Shown piece after piece: positions 17,210 to 25,304 of a DNA stretch of 54,246 nt. Source of the DNA: Actinomycetota bacterium. GTDB lineage: Bacteria > Actinomycetota > CADDZG01 > WHSQ01. Numbering within the stretch: the stretch's first letter is position 1; each line of letters starts with the position of its first letter. The stretch covers positions 1 to 54,246 of the forward strand of contig WHTI01000006.1 of the NCBI GenBank assembly GCA_009377815.1. Reading direction: 5' to 3'. The translations under genes and the position numbers were made by a program. The notes under the pieces are model-generated. The model worked only from the letters and a program-made list of their open reading frames with translations, was not told the DNA's origin and did no database searches.

Positions 17210-17950
17210 GTGGCGCGAGGTCAGCGAGGGATCGTCTTCGAGTGCGAGGGCTCGAAACTGGTCGGGACCATCTTCACCACGGCCGACTCACCGGCTCCCA
17301 CCGCGATCCTCCTCCACGGCATCCCCGGGATCGAGAAGAACCACGATCTCGCTCACGCGCTGAGGGATGCGGGCCTCAACGCGGTCGTCTTCCACTACCG
17401 CGGGTGCTGGGGAAGCGACGGGGACTACCGGATCGATGGGGTCCCTACCGACGTAACGGCGTGTCTCGACTTCCTGTCCTCGGGGGCCTGTCCCGAGGTC
17501 GACACCGAGCGGCTCTTCCTGATCGGTCACAGCCTCGGCGGCTGGGCCGCGCTGTCGACAGGGAGCGACTCACGGGTGCGAGGCGTCGTCGCGATCTCTG
17601 CGGTCGTCGATCCCTCCCGCGTGGAGGTGACCGAGGAGGATGCTTTGGCGTACGTCTCGCCGTGGCTCCGCGGCGTGACGCCCGAGGAGTTCGTCCGTCA
17701 GTGGTCGGGAGCGCGGCCGGCAACCGCGGCCGCCGCTCAACTCTCCAAGCCACTTCTGGTCATCCACGGCGGCAACGACTCACTGATCCCCGTTGATCAA
17801 GCCCGGCTCGCGTTCGACGCGGCGCGCGACCCCAAGGCCCTCGAGATCTATCCCGATGCCGATCACGCGTTCATCGACTCGAGACCTTGGCTCATCGGAC
17901 TCGTGGTGGGGTGGGTCGGGGAGCGGGTCGCCGGGACGAAGGGGTCATGA
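17210..17950 (+). CDS. Alpha/beta-hydrolase (serine hydrolase/peptidase-like)
   Basis: Starts at GTG 17210 behind AAGGAG six bases upstream; 246 residues. Seen: the oxyanion-side segment ILLHGIPGIEKN, nucleophile elbow GHSLGGW with Ser108, acid residue in HGGNDSLIP and catalytic His in PDADHAF near residue 222. The fold and order match dienelactone-hydrolase/acyl-peptidase-like esterases of actinobacteria; the substrate is unknown. It overlaps the DUF167 gene as ATGA and is transcribed away from ileS. Confidence 0.85.
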   Translation: MARGQRGIVFECEGSKLVGTIFTTADSPAPTAILLHGIPGIEKNHDLAHALRDAGLNAVVFHYRGCWGSDGDYRIDGVPTDVTACLDFLSSGACPEVDTERLFLIGHSLGGWAALSTGSDSRVRGVVAISAVVDPSRVEVTEEDALAYVSPWLRGVTPEEFVRQWSGARPATAAAAQLSKPLLVIHGGNDSLIPVDQARLAFDAARDPKALEIYPDADHAFIDSRPWLIGLVVGWVGERVAGTKGS

Positions 17951-18252
17951 CCACCCCCGGGTACCTGAGCCCCGACGGCGACTCCTGCATCCTCGAGGTC
18001 TACCTGCAGCCCCGGTCGTCGTCCGATGCGGTCGTGGGTCTCCATGGGACCGCTCTGAAGATCAGGATCACCGCCCCGCCGGTCGACGACCGGGCCAACC
18101 GGGCCCTCGAGTCCTTTGTGGCCGGCCTGCTTGCGGTCCCGAAAGGCCGCGTTGCGGTCGTCGGTGGGCACTCGAGCCGCCGCAAACGGCTGAGGATCGA
18201 GGGGCTCGGAGTCGCCGTTGCAGCACGGGTTCTGGACGTCCCCGGCTCCTGA
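17947..18252 (+). CDS. DUF167/YggU family protein
   Basis: Compact 101-residue protein with the DUF167 pattern: [35 protein letters not shown], and the ending segment [14 protein letters not shown]. Members have a small alpha/beta fold and no settled function. ATG 17947 overlaps the hydrolase stop (ATGA). In other bacteria the family is often next to yggT; here it is about 5 kb away. Confidence 0.85.
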   Translation: MTTPGYLSPDGDSCILEVYLQPRSSSDAVVGLHGTALKIRITAPPVDDRANRALESFVAGLLAVPKGRVAVVGGHSSRRKRLRIEGLGVAVAARVLDVPGS

Positions 18253-18289
18253 TAGGCGGGGCCGGTAAGGATTCCCGGTCCCGATGTGC

Positions 18290-18295
18290 TATCTT
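18290..18295 (+). promoter_or_regulatory. -10-like TATCTT before the DksA-like gene
   Basis: TATCTT ends nine bases before ATG 18305, giving an expected leader of only a few bases. No Shine-Dalgarno site is present. Confidence 0.45.
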
Positions 18296-18304
18296 CCGCC
18301 GCCA

Positions 18305-18615
18305 ATGACCCCGGCCAAGAAGAAGACCTCGAAGAAGACCACGGCCCGCAAGAAAGCCACGTCCCGGAGCGGACCGAGCAAGAAGGCCGCGACCAAGAAG
18401 ACGACCGCCAAGAAGACGACGGCGAAGAAGGCGTCTCCCAAGAAGGCCGCGACCAAGAAGACGACCGCACGCAAGGCAACCACCAAGAAGGCTCCCGCTA
18501 AGAAGAAGACGACGGCCAAGAAGCCAGCGGCCAAGAAGACGACCGCCAAGAAGACGACCGCGAGGAAGACGAGCGCCAAGAAGCCGGCGGCCAAGAAGAC
18601 CGCTCCGAAGAAGCC
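18305..18615 (+). repeat. Degenerate AAGAAG-rich repeat tract coding the lysine tail
   Basis: Variants of AAGAAGACGACCGCC and AAGAAGGCC recur throughout this stretch, producing the KKTTAKK protein repeats. Units differ by substitutions and length, unlike the perfect repeat at 13451, so this array is older or under coding selection. Confidence 0.8.
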
Positions 18616-19054
18616 ATCGGCGATGGCGATGAAGCTCAACCGCCCTCCCAAGAAGCCCGCGCACAGGACGCGCCCCGCCAAGTTCGACAAGAAGATGCTC
18701 AAGGAGATCCGGGCGACGCTGGAGGACGAGAGAGCGGGGCTCCAGCGACAGCAGGAGGAGCTCGACTCGGCCGCTTTCCAGGACACCCAGAGCGAAGCCT
18801 CCGGTGAGGTCGGTATGGACCAGGACTTCGCCGACGCCGGCACCGCGACGTTTGACCGCGAGCGGGACTTCTCGATCCGCAACAACATCCAGGATCTCGT
18901 CGAGCAGATGACGCGGGCGATCGCTCGGATCGACGAGGGCGTTTACGGAACGTGTGAACGATGCGGGAGGCCGATCGATGCGGCTCGCCTCAGGGCCCTT
19001 CCCCATGCCCTGCTATGCCTGGACTGCAAGCGGCGCGAGGAGCGGGAGCGCTGA
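18305..19054 (+). CDS. DksA/TraR-type zinc-finger protein with histone-H1-like lysine-rich N-terminus
   Basis: A 249-residue two-part protein. Residues 1-105 are a low-complexity Lys/Ala/Thr tract of KKTTAKK-type repeats like the tails of H1-like bacterial DNA-binding proteins. From about 120 onward comes a DksA/TraR-like helical region with an acidic coiled-coil tip (DQDFADAG) and a four-cysteine zinc finger (C217, C220, C238, C241; CERC...CLDC). DksA relatives bind the RNA polymerase secondary channel; the basic tail could add nucleic-acid contact. It precedes lspA, as in other actinobacteria. The underlying DNA is repetitive. Confidence 0.85.
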   Translation: MTPAKKKTSKKTTARKKATSRSGPSKKAATKKTTAKKTTAKKASPKKAATKKTTARKATTKKAPAKKKTTAKKPAAKKTTAKKTTARKTSAKKPAAKKTAPKKPSAMAMKLNRPPKKPAHRTRPAKFDKKMLKEIRATLEDERAGLQRQQEELDSAAFQDTQSEASGEVGMDQDFADAGTATFDRERDFSIRNNIQDLVEQMTRAIARIDEGVYGTCERCGRPIDAARLRALPHALLCLDCKRREERER

Positions 19055-19095
19055 CCGACGCCCCGGTAAGTCCGGCGGAAGGGCACCATCTAGAA

Positions 19096-19569
19096 GTGGA
19101 CTCCGAACGAACCTCCGGCATCTACCGGCGCATGTTGCTGACGGCGCTGATCGTCATCGTCTTCGACCAGGTGACGAAGTCACTCGCACTCAACGCTCTC
19201 GAGGATGGGCCGATCGACGTGATCGAAGGCGTCCTGACCCTGCGCTTGACGTTCAACCCGGGGGGCGCCTTCGGCATCCTCCAGGGCATCCCCGAGTTCT
19301 TCCTCGTGGCCACTGTGTTGGTGGTGGTCCTCGTTCTCTTCTGGGCGCGCAAGCTGACCGAGATGTCGTGGACGATCCCCCTCGGGCTCGTCCTTGGTGG
19401 AGGCGTCGGAAACGTGATCGACCGGGTCGTGCGCGATACCGACGGCCGCGTCGTTGACTTCGTCGACCTCCATGTGTGGCCGGTCTTCAACGTGGCCGAC
19501 TCATGCATCGTTCTCGGAGTGTTGGTCTTGATCTTCATGAGCGCTCGCACCCCCAAGTCGCCCCGCTAG
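19096..19569 (+). CDS. lspA: LspA, lipoprotein signal peptidase II
   Basis: Membrane aspartyl protease that cleaves prolipoproteins before the lipidated cysteine; at least four lipoproteins in this window would need it. GTG 19096 gives 157 residues with four hydrophobic helices, the usual length; ATG 19132 is a shorter alternative. Catalytic aspartates are D109 (GNVIDR) and D135 (FNVADS), with the NPGGAFG loop between helices. It is followed without a gap by rluD. Confidence 0.95.
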   Translation: MDSERTSGIYRRMLLTALIVIVFDQVTKSLALNALEDGPIDVIEGVLTLRLTFNPGGAFGILQGIPEFFLVATVLVVVLVLFWARKLTEMSWTIPLGLVLGGGVGNVIDRVVRDTDGRVVDFVDLHVWPVFNVADSCIVLGVLVLIFMSARTPKSPR

Positions 19570-20487
19570 ATGCTCAACTTCGCGGCGCGATCAGAGGAGG
19601 TGGGGGAGCGCGTCGACGTCGTCCTCGCGAAACGCGCGGGCGTGACGCGCACCCTCGCTCAACGCGCGCTCAAGGACGGCGAGGTCACCGTCTCCGGAAA
19701 GATGGTCCGCCCGAGCTACCGGCTCGAGGGCGGCGACCGTATCGAGGGCGAGGTTCCGGAGCCTGTCTTCGAGCGACCCGAGGGCGAAGACATCCCGGTG
19801 GCGATCCGGTACGAGGACGATGACGTCCTCGTGGTCTCGAAGCCGCCGGGCATCGTGACGCACCCGGGTCGGGGGCACGAGGCCGGAACCCTGGTGAACG
19901 CATTGCTCGGGCTCGGGATGAAGCTCTCGGGGGAGGAGTCGATCCGCCCGGGGATCGTCCACCGCCTCGACAAGGACACCTCCGGACTTCTGGTGGTGGC
20001 CAAGACCGACGCCGCGGCCGAGTCGCTCATCGCTGCGATCAAGGGGCGGTCGGTCGAGCGCCGCTACCTGGCCCTCGTCCGTGGTGCCCCGTCGGCATCG
20101 TCGGGAACGATCGAGGCACCAGTTGGGCGGCACCCCGTCCGTCGCCGCCAGATGGCGGTCGTCTCCGGAGGCAAGCCCTCGGTCACGCATTACCGGGTCC
20201 TCGGCAGGACCGAGGAGGTCACCCTCCTCGAGGTCTCCCTCGAGACCGGCCGCACCCACCAGATCCGCGTCCACCTCGCCCACCTCGGCCTCCCGGTCCT
20301 CGGCGACGCAACCTACGGGGGCCGGTCCGAGCTCTCTGCCCGCCTCGGAATCCCCCGGACCTTCCTCCATGCCCACCACCTAGCCTTCCCCCAACCGACC
20401 ACCGGAGCCAGGATCGAAGTAACCGACCCCCTACCCGAAGACCTAGCCACCCCCCTAGCCCCCCTGAACCTCCCCCTCCCCGAATGA
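19570..20487 (+). CDS. rluD: RluD-family 23S rRNA pseudouridine synthase
   Basis: Isomerises uridines in 23S rRNA helix 69 (RluD) or a related site. The 305 residues contain an N-terminal S4 RNA-binding domain (about 12-70, LAQRALKDGEVTVSGK) and the catalytic domain with HRLDKDTSGLLVVAKT holding the essential Asp. The start directly follows the lspA stop. The last 30 or so codons are pyrimidine-rich and use CTA four times, a codon hardly seen elsewhere here; this tail adjoins the inverted-repeat unit. Confidence 0.93.
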   Translation: MLNFAARSEEVGERVDVVLAKRAGVTRTLAQRALKDGEVTVSGKMVRPSYRLEGGDRIEGEVPEPVFERPEGEDIPVAIRYEDDDVLVVSKPPGIVTHPGRGHEAGTLVNALLGLGMKLSGEESIRPGIVHRLDKDTSGLLVVAKTDAAAESLIAAIKGRSVERRYLALVRGAPSASSGTIEAPVGRHPVRRRQMAVVSGGKPSVTHYRVLGRTEEVTLLEVSLETGRTHQIRVHLAHLGLPVLGDATYGGRSELSARLGIPRTFLHAHHLAFPQPTTGARIEVTDPLPEDLATPLAPLNLPLPE

Positions 20488-20497
20488 ACCCCTTGCA

Positions 20498-20551
20498 CGT
20501 TTTGAACGTGTCAGGGGCTCAGTAAGCAAGCTCAGGGCTGAACAGAACGGG
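20498..20551 (+). repeat. Left arm of a 54-bp inverted repeat
   Basis: The reverse complement of this stretch matches 21542-21595 at 49 of 54 positions with no gap. At its outer end CACGTT and AACGTG (20496-20510) form a small palindrome around TTG. The two arms enclose a single gene. Confidence 0.93.
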
Positions 20552-20556
20552 TTTTG

Positions 20557-20580
20557 GGTCCACATCGGCCGGTGTGGTCC
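20557..20580. repeat. 24-bp quasi-palindrome before the DUF559 gene
   Basis: The halves GGTCCACATCGG and CCGGTGTGGTCC are reverse complements at 10 of 12 positions. It lies between the left inverted-repeat arm and the gene start. A related perfect palindrome, TGTGGTCCACA, occurs at 21639-21649 beyond the right arm. It could be an operator or a nuclease recognition site. Confidence 0.5.
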
Positions 20581-20622
20581 CGGCCATAGGCGTCGACGCA
20601 GCCAGGTGGTGGGATCGGTTCT

Positions 20623-21561
20623 ATGAATCCCCGGGAGGCCTCCTGTCTTGCGATCGCCGAGGAACAGTACGGGGTTCTGACCACGACTCAGGCTCGTGAG
20701 GCAGGACTAAGCAAAGGGGCGATCAGACGCCGGATCCTCGATGGCAGTTGGGAGCTCGTCTGTCCCAAGGTCATCCGCGTCGGCGGTGCTCCCGACGGCT
20801 GGAGGCATCGGGTGATGGCCGCGTGTCTCGCCGTCCCGCACTCCGTGGTGTCGCATCGCACGGCCGCGGTGCTCCATGGTCTGGAGGGGTTCCGGGCGCG
20901 GGAGGTCGAGCTGCTCACCACCGGTAGGTGGGTCCCCACGGTTCCGATCGCGACCGTGCGGACAACGCGTTACCTCCCTGATGAAGACGTCGCCGGCGTT
21001 GATGGGATCCCAGCTACCGTCCCCGCGCGCACCCTCTTGGACCTGGGATCGGTCTGCAATCTTCCGGTCGTTCGCCGAGCCATCCAGGATGCGATCGGCC
21101 GGCGGATCGTGACGTTCGGTCAGCTCGATGACATGCTGACTCGGGCGGGGAGAAAGGGACGCCCGGGGACCGCGGCTTTCAGAACGATCCTGTCATCGGT
21201 CGAAGTCGACCGTCCTCAAACGGAGAGTGGTTTGGAAGAGGTCTGCCTCCAGATCATACGCGGCGCAGGTTTCCCCGATCCGGTTCGGCAGCACCCGATC
21301 GTGATTGACGGAAGCCGGAAGCGACTCGACCTCTCCTACCCCAAGAAGATGATCGCTATAGAGGCCGACGGGTTCGAGTTCCATTCGTCCCTCGTGGACT
21401 TCCTCCGAGACCGAGCGAGGCAGAACGCGCTGGTTGCCCTGGGCTGGCGGGTTCTCCGCTTCACCTCAGCCGACGCCAAGCGCCCCAACCGATTCCTGGC
21501 CGATCTAGCGGAGCTGACGTCGTCCCAAGACGGACCCTTTCCCCGTTCTGTTCAGCTCTGA
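20623..21561 (+). CDS. AbiEi-like N-terminal domain plus DUF559 nuclease-like domain protein
   Basis: A 312-residue protein. Residues 8-45 form a winged-helix-like region (TTQAREAGLSKGAIRRRI) of the AbiEi antitoxin type, followed by a conserved middle part (VVSHRTAAVLHGLEG, ARTLLDLG). Residues 220-300 match DUF559, a PD-(D/E)XK/Vsr-like fold, with candidate acidic residues in DLSYP and IAIEADG and the ending DRARQNALVALGWRVLRF. Such proteins are common in actinobacteria and their role is unknown. No AbiEii toxin partner is adjacent. Its last codons and stop lie inside the right inverted-repeat arm. Confidence 0.8.
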   Translation: MNPREASCLAIAEEQYGVLTTTQAREAGLSKGAIRRRILDGSWELVCPKVIRVGGAPDGWRHRVMAACLAVPHSVVSHRTAAVLHGLEGFRAREVELLTTGRWVPTVPIATVRTTRYLPDEDVAGVDGIPATVPARTLLDLGSVCNLPVVRRAIQDAIGRRIVTFGQLDDMLTRAGRKGRPGTAAFRTILSSVEVDRPQTESGLEEVCLQIIRGAGFPDPVRQHPIVIDGSRKRLDLSYPKKMIAIEADGFEFHSSLVDFLRDRARQNALVALGWRVLRFTSADAKRPNRFLADLAELTSSQDGPFPRSVQL

Positions 21562-21595
21562 GCTTGCTTGCCGGGCCCGTGACACGTTCAAAACG
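21542..21595 (+). repeat. Right arm of the 54-bp inverted repeat
   Basis: It pairs with 20498-20551. The arm codes the last six codons and the stop of the DUF559 gene, then continues into the gap before dnaE. Confidence 0.93.
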
Positions 21596-21845
21596 GGAAA
21601 TGGGCTTGTCTCGGGAGGAGTCAACAGGTTGTGGGGCTTGTGGTCCACAGGGGGGTCGAGGGAGGGTGGCGCCGGGGGGCCGGGGAGACTTTCGGGTCCT
21701 TGACGGGCGCGAAATCGCAGGTCAGCAACCCTTGCTTGAAAAGTGGGTGGCGGGAGTATTAGGTAAAGCACATCGATGTAATTTACAGCCCGGGCAGCCG
21801 GAACGGATCTCGAGTCCAGGGGAACAGTATGAGCGGGTCTACAGC
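21596..21845 (+). other. Gap between the inverted-repeat unit and dnaE
   Basis: This 250-bp stretch has no gene that I can support. It holds the palindrome TGTGGTCCACA (21639-21649) and a weak promoter-like pair, TTGAAA (21736-21741) with TTAGGT 17 bases on, that could serve dnaE. It has more A+T from 21735 to 21785 than its surroundings. Confidence 0.4.
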
Positions 21846-24800
21846 GTGAGCTTCGTCCATCTCCATGCCCACTCGGAGTACTCGATGCTGGACGGGGCCA
21901 GCCGGATCGGCGAGATGTTCGAGGCCGCGGCCAAGTACGACATGCCCGCCTGCGCGATCACCGACCACGGCGTCATGTACGGGGTCCTCGAGTTCTACAA
22001 GACCGGGAAGAAGACCGGGGTCAAGCCGATCCTCGGGATGGAGGGCTATCTCTTCGGGGGCAACAAGGGCGAGAAGCCGTCGCAGCGCGAGAACACCGAC
22101 CGGACCTTCCACCTGACGCTTCTGGCCTCGAACCAGATCGGCTACAAGAACCTCATCAAGATCAGCTCGAACGCGTGGCTCGAGGGTTTCCACTACCAGC
22201 CGCGTACCGACTGGGAACTGATCGAGGAGTACTCCGAGGGCATCATCTGTCTGTCCGGCTGTCTCTCGGCCGAGATCCCCAAGCGCATCGTCGCCGGCGA
22301 CCTCGCCGGAGCTCGGCGCAAGGCACAGGACTACAAGGATGTCTTCGGCGATCGCTTCTACCTCGAGCTCCAGGATCACGGGATCCGCGAGCAGAAACCG
22401 CTCAACGACGAGCTGGTGAAGATCGGTGAGGAGCTCGGCATCCAGTGGGTCGCGACCAACGACTCCCACTACACGCACAAGGATGACGCTCCCGGTCACG
22501 AGGTTCTGCTGTGCATCAACACGGGCTCGGAGCTCAGTGATCCGAACCGTTTCAAGTTCGACTCCGACGAGTTCTATCTCAAGCGTCCCGACGAGATGGC
22601 CCGCAAGTTCGAGCGGTGGCCCGGCGCGTGCGAAACGAGCCTCGAGATCGCGGAGCGATGCAACGTCGACATCAGTCTCGGCAACGCACTGCTCCCGCGC
22701 TACGAGGTCCCGCAGGGCGAGACACTCGAATCGCATCTGCGCACACTCGTGTTCGACGGGTTGGACAGGCGCTACGAAGAGATGACCCCGGAGGTCACCA
22801 AGCGCGCCGAGTACGAGCTCAAGACCATCGGTGACATGCAGTACGACGGCTACTTCCTCGTCGTCCAGGACTTCGTCAACTGGGCGAAGAACCAGGGGAT
22901 CCGCGTTGGACCGGGACGTGGGAGCGCCGCCGGCTCGGTAGTGACGTACGCACTCGGTATCACCGAACTCGATCCCATCCGCTACAACCTCATGTTCGAG
23001 CGTTTCCTGAACCCCGAACGCATCCAGATGCCGGACATCGACATCGACTTCGACGACCGCCGGCGCGGCGACGTGATCCGCTACGTGCAGGAGAAGTACG
23101 GCGAGGACCACGTCGCGCAGATCGTCACCTACGGCACCATCAAGGGGAAGCAGGCGATCAAGGACGCCGCGCGGGTCCTCGGGTTCCCCTACGTCGAGGG
23201 CGACAAGCTCACCAAGATGTACCCGCCGCTCGACCAAGGCCGTGACCACGGACTCCGCAAGGCGCTCGAGTCCTCGGCCGAGCTGTCGTCGGCGTACAAG
23301 TCCGGGGGAGCAGCGACCGAGATCATCAACACCGCACTCCAGGTCGAGAACCTGAAGCGTTCGGCCGGCATCCACGCCGCGGCCGTCGTGATCGGGCCCG
23401 ATCCGCTGGTCGAGCACCTGCCCCTGAGGCGCGGTGACCACGGCGAGATCGTCACGCAATTCGATATGGGGGGCGTCGATGAACTCGGCCTTCTGAAGAT
23501 GGACTTCCTCGGCCTCCGCAACCTCTCGGTGATCGAACTCACGCTCGACTACATCCGGGCGAACAAGGACGAAGAGGCCGATATCGACCACCTCGACCTC
23601 GAGGACTCCAAGGTCTACGAGATGCTGTGCCGCGGCGACTCCGACGGCGTCTTCCAGCTCGAATCCGACGGCATGCGGCGGGTCTTGGTCCAACTCAAGC
23701 CGGACCGCTTCGAGCAGATCATGGCCCTCATCGCCCTCTACCGGCCGGGTCCGATGGCCGAGATCCCCAAGTACCTCGCGCGCAAGCACGACTCCTCGAA
23801 GGTCACCTACCTGCACCCGCAACTCGAGGCCATCACCGAGGAGACCTACGGGGTACTCGTGTACCAGGAGCAGATCGTGCAGATGCTGCAGATCCTCGCC
23901 GGTTACACGCCCGGTCAAGCCGACATGGTCCGTAAGGCGATCGGTAAGAAGAACCGGAAGATCATGGCCGAGGAGGAACCACGGTTCATCGAAGGATGCG
24001 CGACCTCAGGGATGAGCGAGCCGGATGCGAAGGCGCTCTGGAACCTGATCCAGCCGTTCGCCGACTACTCCTTCAACCGAGCGCACTCGGCTTGCTACGC
24101 CTACGTCGCGTACCAGACCGCGTGGCTCAAGGCGCACTACCCGGTTGAGTACATGGCCGCGCTGTTGACCTCGGTCAAAGACCGCAAGGACGACAAGCCC
24201 AAGTACCTGTCGATGGCACGCCGCATGGGTATCGAGGTCACCCTGCCCGACGTGAACACCTCAGACATGGACTTCACCCCGGTCGACGAGCGGGTCGCCT
24301 TCGGCCTCTCTGCCGTGCGCGGTGTGGGGGAGGGGGTCGTCGAGAAGATCGTCGAGGCGCGCAAGGCGAAGGGTGACTTCGAGTCGTTCCACGACTTCTG
24401 CCGCAAGGTCGACCCGGTGTGCCTCAATCGTAAGACGCTCGAGTCTCTCATCAAGGCCGGAGCGTTCGAGTCCTTGAACCATTCGCGCAAGGGATTGATG
24501 GACGCGTTCGAGTCGCTTCGTGCCGAGATCCTCGAGCGGCGCGAGAAAGAGGACGCGGGACAGTTCTCACTGTGGGGTGGCGTCGACGCAGGCGACGGAT
24601 CCAAGCGCGTCGATCAGGCGATCCCTCTTGGCGAGTTCCCGAAGGAACTCCTCCTGCAGTACGAGAAGGAGATGCTCGGCGTGTTCGTGTCCGACCATCC
24701 TCTGCTGGGGGTCGAGGGATTGCTCGGCCGCATGACCGACGGCCCGATCAGCTCGCTCGAAACGCGCACCCAGGGCGATAACTGCACGATCGGCGGTCTC

Positions 24801-25304
24801 GTGGCGATCCTGCAGAAGCGCGTCACGCGCAAGGGCGAAGTCATGATGATCCTGACGCTCGAGGACCTCTCGGGTGCTCAGGTCGAGGTCCTTTGTTTCC
24901 CCCGGACGGTTGAGAGGTACGGCATGTACCTCAAGCCCGACGCGATCCTCTTGATCCAGGGACGTATCGACCGGGACGCCCGCGATGACTCGGTGAAGAT
25001 GGTGGCGATGGAGATCCGCGAGCCCAAACTCGGGGACAACCTTCCACTCGAGATCTACTTCGGTCTTGATGAGTGCACGCCGAAGCTCATCGATCAACTG
25101 AAGGACATCCTTTCGGGCCACTCCGGGAGCTCGCAGGTCTACCTGCATCTCATCAGCCGGGCGAAGACGACGACCCTGCGGCTTGCCAGCGAGTACTGGG
25201 TGGATCAGACCAACGGACTCCACGCGGAGCTCAAGGCTCACTTCGGTCCCGACGTGCTCTTCCCGCCCAAGGGTCACCCGACGGGGCAGCAGGCGACCGG
25301 CTAG
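21846..25304 (+). CDS. dnaE: DnaE1, DNA polymerase III alpha subunit
   Basis: Replicative DNA polymerase. GTG 21846 is chosen since it gives the family N-terminus SFVHLHAHSEYSMLDGA; the frame is open upstream but that part has no similarity to the family. The 1152 residues include the PHP domain (1-280, metal-binding HLHAHSEYS), the polymerase core with PDIDIDFDDRRRGDV near residue 395 and GPGRGSAAGS before it, the helix-hairpin-helix region (SAVRGVGEGVVEKIV), and the OB domain (CTIGGLVAILQKRVTRKG). The length and domain order are those of DnaE1, not the mutasome DnaE2. No clear Shine-Dalgarno is visible. Confidence 0.97.
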   Translation: MSFVHLHAHSEYSMLDGASRIGEMFEAAAKYDMPACAITDHGVMYGVLEFYKTGKKTGVKPILGMEGYLFGGNKGEKPSQRENTDRTFHLTLLASNQIGYKNLIKISSNAWLEGFHYQPRTDWELIEEYSEGIICLSGCLSAEIPKRIVAGDLAGARRKAQDYKDVFGDRFYLELQDHGIREQKPLNDELVKIGEELGIQWVATNDSHYTHKDDAPGHEVLLCINTGSELSDPNRFKFDSDEFYLKRPDEMARKFERWPGACETSLEIAERCNVDISLGNALLPRYEVPQGETLESHLRTLVFDGLDRRYEEMTPEVTKRAEYELKTIGDMQYDGYFLVVQDFVNWAKNQGIRVGPGRGSAAGSVVTYALGITELDPIRYNLMFERFLNPERIQMPDIDIDFDDRRRGDVIRYVQEKYGEDHVAQIVTYGTIKGKQAIKDAARVLGFPYVEGDKLTKMYPPLDQGRDHGLRKALESSAELSSAYKSGGAATEIINTALQVENLKRSAGIHAAAVVIGPDPLVEHLPLRRGDHGEIVTQFDMGGVDELGLLKMDFLGLRNLSVIELTLDYIRANKDEEADIDHLDLEDSKVYEMLCRGDSDGVFQLESDGMRRVLVQLKPDRFEQIMALIALYRPGPMAEIPKYLARKHDSSKVTYLHPQLEAITEETYGVLVYQEQIVQMLQILAGYTPGQADMVRKAIGKKNRKIMAEEEPRFIEGCATSGMSEPDAKALWNLIQPFADYSFNRAHSACYAYVAYQTAWLKAHYPVEYMAALLTSVKDRKDDKPKYLSMARRMGIEVTLPDVNTSDMDFTPVDERVAFGLSAVRGVGEGVVEKIVEARKAKGDFESFHDFCRKVDPVCLNRKTLESLIKAGAFESLNHSRKGLMDAFESLRAEILERREKEDAGQFSLWGGVDAGDGSKRVDQAIPLGEFPKELLLQYEKEMLGVFVSDHPLLGVEGLLGRMTDGPISSLETRTQGDNCTIGGLVAILQKRVTRKGEVMMILTLEDLSGAQVEVLCFPRTVERYGMYLKPDAILLIQGRIDRDARDDSVKMVAMEIREPKLGDNLPLEIYFGLDECTPKLIDQLKDILSGHSGSSQVYLHLISRAKTTTLRLASEYWVDQTNGLHAELKAHFGPDVLFPPKGHPTGQQATG

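Larger units (their letters stand above)
20498..21595. mobile_element. Putative 1.1-kb inverted-repeat-bounded unit carrying one DUF559 gene
   Basis: A 54-bp inverted repeat (49/54) brackets the gene at 20623-21561, and a weaker match (GGACCC) extends the arms inward by about ten bases. The layout looks like a small transposable unit, but the protein is not a known transposase and I see no target-site duplication at the outer ends. Calling it mobile is therefore inference. Confidence 0.45.

Noticed and set aside
20623-21561. The DUF559 gene as one half of an AbiE toxin-antitoxin pair
   Set aside because: No nucleotidyltransferase toxin (AbiEii) gene is adjacent; neighbours are rluD and dnaE.
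20480-21610. Target-site duplication at the outer ends of the inverted repeats
   Set aside because: Flanking bases on the two sides show no convincing identical run; the mobile call stays tentative.
21783-23918. A 711-codon open frame antisense to dnaE
   Set aside because: High GC keeps antisense frames open. The dnaE frame has clear family motifs throughout; the antisense protein has none.
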